A stretch of 7,451 bases of DNA from Candidatus Bathyarchaeota archaeon (GTDB lineage Archaea > Thermoproteota > Bathyarchaeia > Bathyarchaeales > Bathycorpusculaceae): positions 1 to 7,451 of the forward strand of contig DAOVMU010000069.1 of NCBI GenBank assembly GCA_030630585.1, read 5' to 3'. The notes below the pieces were generated by a model, which worked only from the letters and a program-made list of their open reading frames with translations, searched no databases and had not been told where the DNA came from. The position numbers and the translations under genes were made by a program. Below, piece after piece: positions 6,371-7,451 of the stretch. The number at the start of each line of letters is the position of its first letter. Position 1 is the stretch's first letter.

Positions 6371-6384
6371 GAGGATGTAGTGAA

Positions 6385-6939
6385 ATGAGGTTGTCACCTG
6401 TTAAGAGGCTGATTCTTGAGACTATGTGGGTGCTTGATAAGCCTACAAAGGCTGTTAAAATAGCCGAAGAGGTTGGGTTAGGCTTTCCTTCCGTTATGAT
6501 GCACATAATAGGACTTACCAGAATGGGGTATGTGAACACGCCTGAAAAGGGGCGTTACATCATAACGGAAAAGGGGAAAAAGGGACTCGGTTTTCCGGAA
6601 ATCGATGGAGAAAAGGCTCGACAAATCTTGGAATACGTACCCGCAGAAAAATCATTTCATTTTTACGCTGACTTCGGAAAACCCTTAAATGTTTTTGCAG
6701 CAAACCTTCAAGACTTCTACAATAAAATCTTAAAAGTGGACATGAGCTCCATAGAATTCCACGTTGACCATGGAGATTTTGAAGCATGGCTTACAGAGTT
6801 AGGCGATGTGGAACTGGCAAGAAAAACTTTGCTGATCAAAGAGAGGAAAGCAGCTGGAGAGGAACTACGCAAGAAACTTTATGAAATTGTAAAAAATCGA
6901 TGCGAAGAACTCTTGAAAATAAGGCACGCAATCGCTTAG
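6385..6939 (+). CDS. Winged-helix transcriptional regulator with C-terminal DUF5752-like domain
   Basis: 184 residues. Residues 1-67 form a winged helix-turn-helix: KRLILETMWVLDKPTKAVKIAEEVG leads into a recognition helix around PSVMMHIIGLTRMGYV, then a wing (GRYIITEKGKKGL). Residues 88-178 (FHFYADFGKPLNVFAANL, SIEFHVDHGDFEAWL, then a basic helix) resemble the archaeal DUF5752 domain as I remember it, a domain of unknown function. The conserved-looking His126, His129, Asp131 and Trp135 could bind a small ligand. The likely role is a ligand-responsive regulator of the divergent glycosyltransferase gene. The start is ATG 6385, with GAGGATG at 6371-6377. Its 3' end faces the FBP aldolase/phosphatase gene, with 18 nt between stop codons. 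The DNA-binding half is clear; the domain name of the second half is less certain. Confidence 0.85.
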   Translation: MRLSPVKRLILETMWVLDKPTKAVKIAEEVGLGFPSVMMHIIGLTRMGYVNTPEKGRYIITEKGKKGLGFPEIDGEKARQILEYVPAEKSFHFYADFGKPLNVFAANLQDFYNKILKVDMSSIEFHVDHGDFEAWLTELGDVELARKTLLIKERKAAGEELRKKLYEIVKNRCEELLKIRHAIA

Positions 6940-6957
6940 AAGCAAACAAAAGAGGGG

Positions 6958-7451
6958 TTAGAACGGTTTAAACCGTTCTTTAAGTCTTTCCAGAAGCTTG
7001 GGCAGGGTTGTGTATTCCATCTCTTCAACGCCTAAACGTGCGGGTTCAAACTCACCCATACGCCTGAGCATTGAAGCATATTCCATAGCTTCACGTCTAG
7101 CCATGTTAAAAGCTGGATCATCAAATAAATCAGCCATCATAGGTTTTCCATCATCACTGCTTGCAATTTTGCCGTTTGAAATCTGGAAGCCTAGGGCAAC
7201 AATCCTTGGGGGGCCGTCAAAAACCGTGCATTTTGCATCTTTTACTCCAACAGGCATTATTGGACCCCAGTGACTTCCACGCATCCATCCCGCAACCAGA
7301 TAGCTGTGCATGAAAGGTACAAGAATCTCACCCAAAGCGGGTAGTCCGTGCTGTGCACGCACAATTAATACTGGGTCATCTTTTCCAACGTATTTACCAG
7401 CGATCTTTGAAAGTTTGGTTACGCTGCCAACAGCGCATATCAAGCCGTCTC
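6958..7451 (-). CDS. fbp: Fructose-1,6-bisphosphate aldolase/phosphatase (class V), C-terminal part
   Basis: About 164 C-terminal residues; the frame stays open to the window edge and the gene starts outside. The enzyme joins dihydroxyacetone phosphate and glyceraldehyde 3-phosphate and removes the C1 phosphate, making gluconeogenesis one-way in archaea. AGKYVGKDDP (bases 7372-7401) contains the equivalents of Tyr229 and the Schiff-base Lys232 of the Sulfolobus tokodaii enzyme, followed by the metal-binding Asp pair; QHGLPALGE holds the Gln ligand. GWMRGSHWGP, FDGPP, DLFDDPAF and EMEYTTLP (with the phosphatase-state Tyr348 equivalent) follow in order. Compared with the remembered S. tokodaii sequence there are about seven extra residues before DLFDDP (around SSDDGKPMMA), and the C-terminal tail is shorter, ending at ERFKPF. 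The last codons form one arm and the centre of a perfect palindrome. Confidence 0.95.
   Translation of the reverse strand, partial: DGLICAVGSVTKLSKIAGKYVGKDDPVLIVRAQHGLPALGEILVPFMHSYLVAGWMRGSHWGPIMPVGVKDAKCTVFDGPPRIVALGFQISNGKIASSDDGKPMMADLFDDPAFNMARREAMEYASMLRRMGEFEPARLGVEEMEYTTLPKLLERLKERFKPF
6960..6979. terminator. Perfect 20-bp palindrome at the convergent gene junction, possible bidirectional terminator
   Basis: AGAACGGT (6960-6967), TTAA, ACCGTTCT (6972-6979): an 8-bp perfect stem with a 4-nt loop, identical on both strands. It lies 20 nt after the winged-helix gene's stop and covers the last codons of the FBP aldolase/phosphatase gene. On the plus strand it is followed by a moderately T-rich stretch (TTAAGTCTTTCC). 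A hairpin terminator, an RNA-processing site and a protein-binding site all fit; archaeal termination usually relies on T-runs more than hairpins. Confidence 0.4.

Noticed and set aside
6303..6787. Minus-strand frames opposite the winged-helix gene
   Set aside because: They overlap its promoter and coding region, and the plus-strand product has clear domain structure.
7042..7057. GGGTTCAAACTCACCC resembling a tRNA T-arm
   Set aside because: It lies inside the conserved coding sequence of FBP aldolase/phosphatase, and no acceptor, anticodon or D arm is found around it.
1..7451. CRISPR array, insertion sequence, phage or toxin-antitoxin system
   Set aside because: No regularly spaced repeats, transposase or integrase motifs, terminal repeats or HEPN partner were seen on either strand.

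Overview
The window looks like archaeal chromosomal DNA. It carries a bifunctional fructose-1,6-bisphosphate aldolase/phosphatase, a DUF2095-like protein, a winged-helix/DUF5752-type regulator, an archaeal nucleotidyltransferase, BRE/TATA-type promoters placed at leaderless spacing, and a few Shine-Dalgarno sites. The mix fits a Thermoproteota lineage (Bathyarchaeia-like) best. An Asgard archaeon cannot be excluded from the sequence alone.

Layout. 1-1542 (+): the 3' end of an asparagine-synthase-domain gene, overlapping by 44 nt the start of a class II-like histone deacetylase family gene. 1581-6118 (-): a run of five genes, read right to left: a GT4 glycosyltransferase, a nucleotidyltransferase, a DUF2095-like small protein, a large type I membrane protein with a cytoplasmic coiled coil, and a 2x[4Fe-4S] ferredoxin. 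6119-6384: a divergent intergenic region with promoters for both sides and an operator-like inverted repeat. 6385-6939 (+): a winged-helix protein with a DUF5752-like C-terminal domain. 6958-7451 (-): the C-terminal part of FBP aldolase/phosphatase, converging on the regulator gene across a perfect 20-bp palindrome.

Main finding. The membrane protein at 1830-3530 matches eukaryotic ribophorin I (OST1/RPN1, an oligosaccharyltransferase subunit) in full-length architecture and in several short motifs: signal peptide, two beta-rich ectodomain halves, an LPEGAK motif, one membrane span and a C-terminal helical cytoplasmic domain. If this is right, the window holds an archaeal relative of a protein usually thought of as eukaryotic N-glycosylation machinery. 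The match was made from memory of the family and needs a profile search.

How the genes may work together. The GT4 glycosyltransferase, the divergent winged-helix/DUF5752 gene and the gluconeogenic FBP aldolase/phosphatase suggest a sugar-polymer or glycoconjugate module with its own regulator. The ribophorin-like protein adds a possible link to surface glycoprotein synthesis. The asparagine-synthase and deacetylase genes look like a separate two-gene unit. No tRNA, rRNA, CRISPR array, insertion sequence or phage gene was seen.
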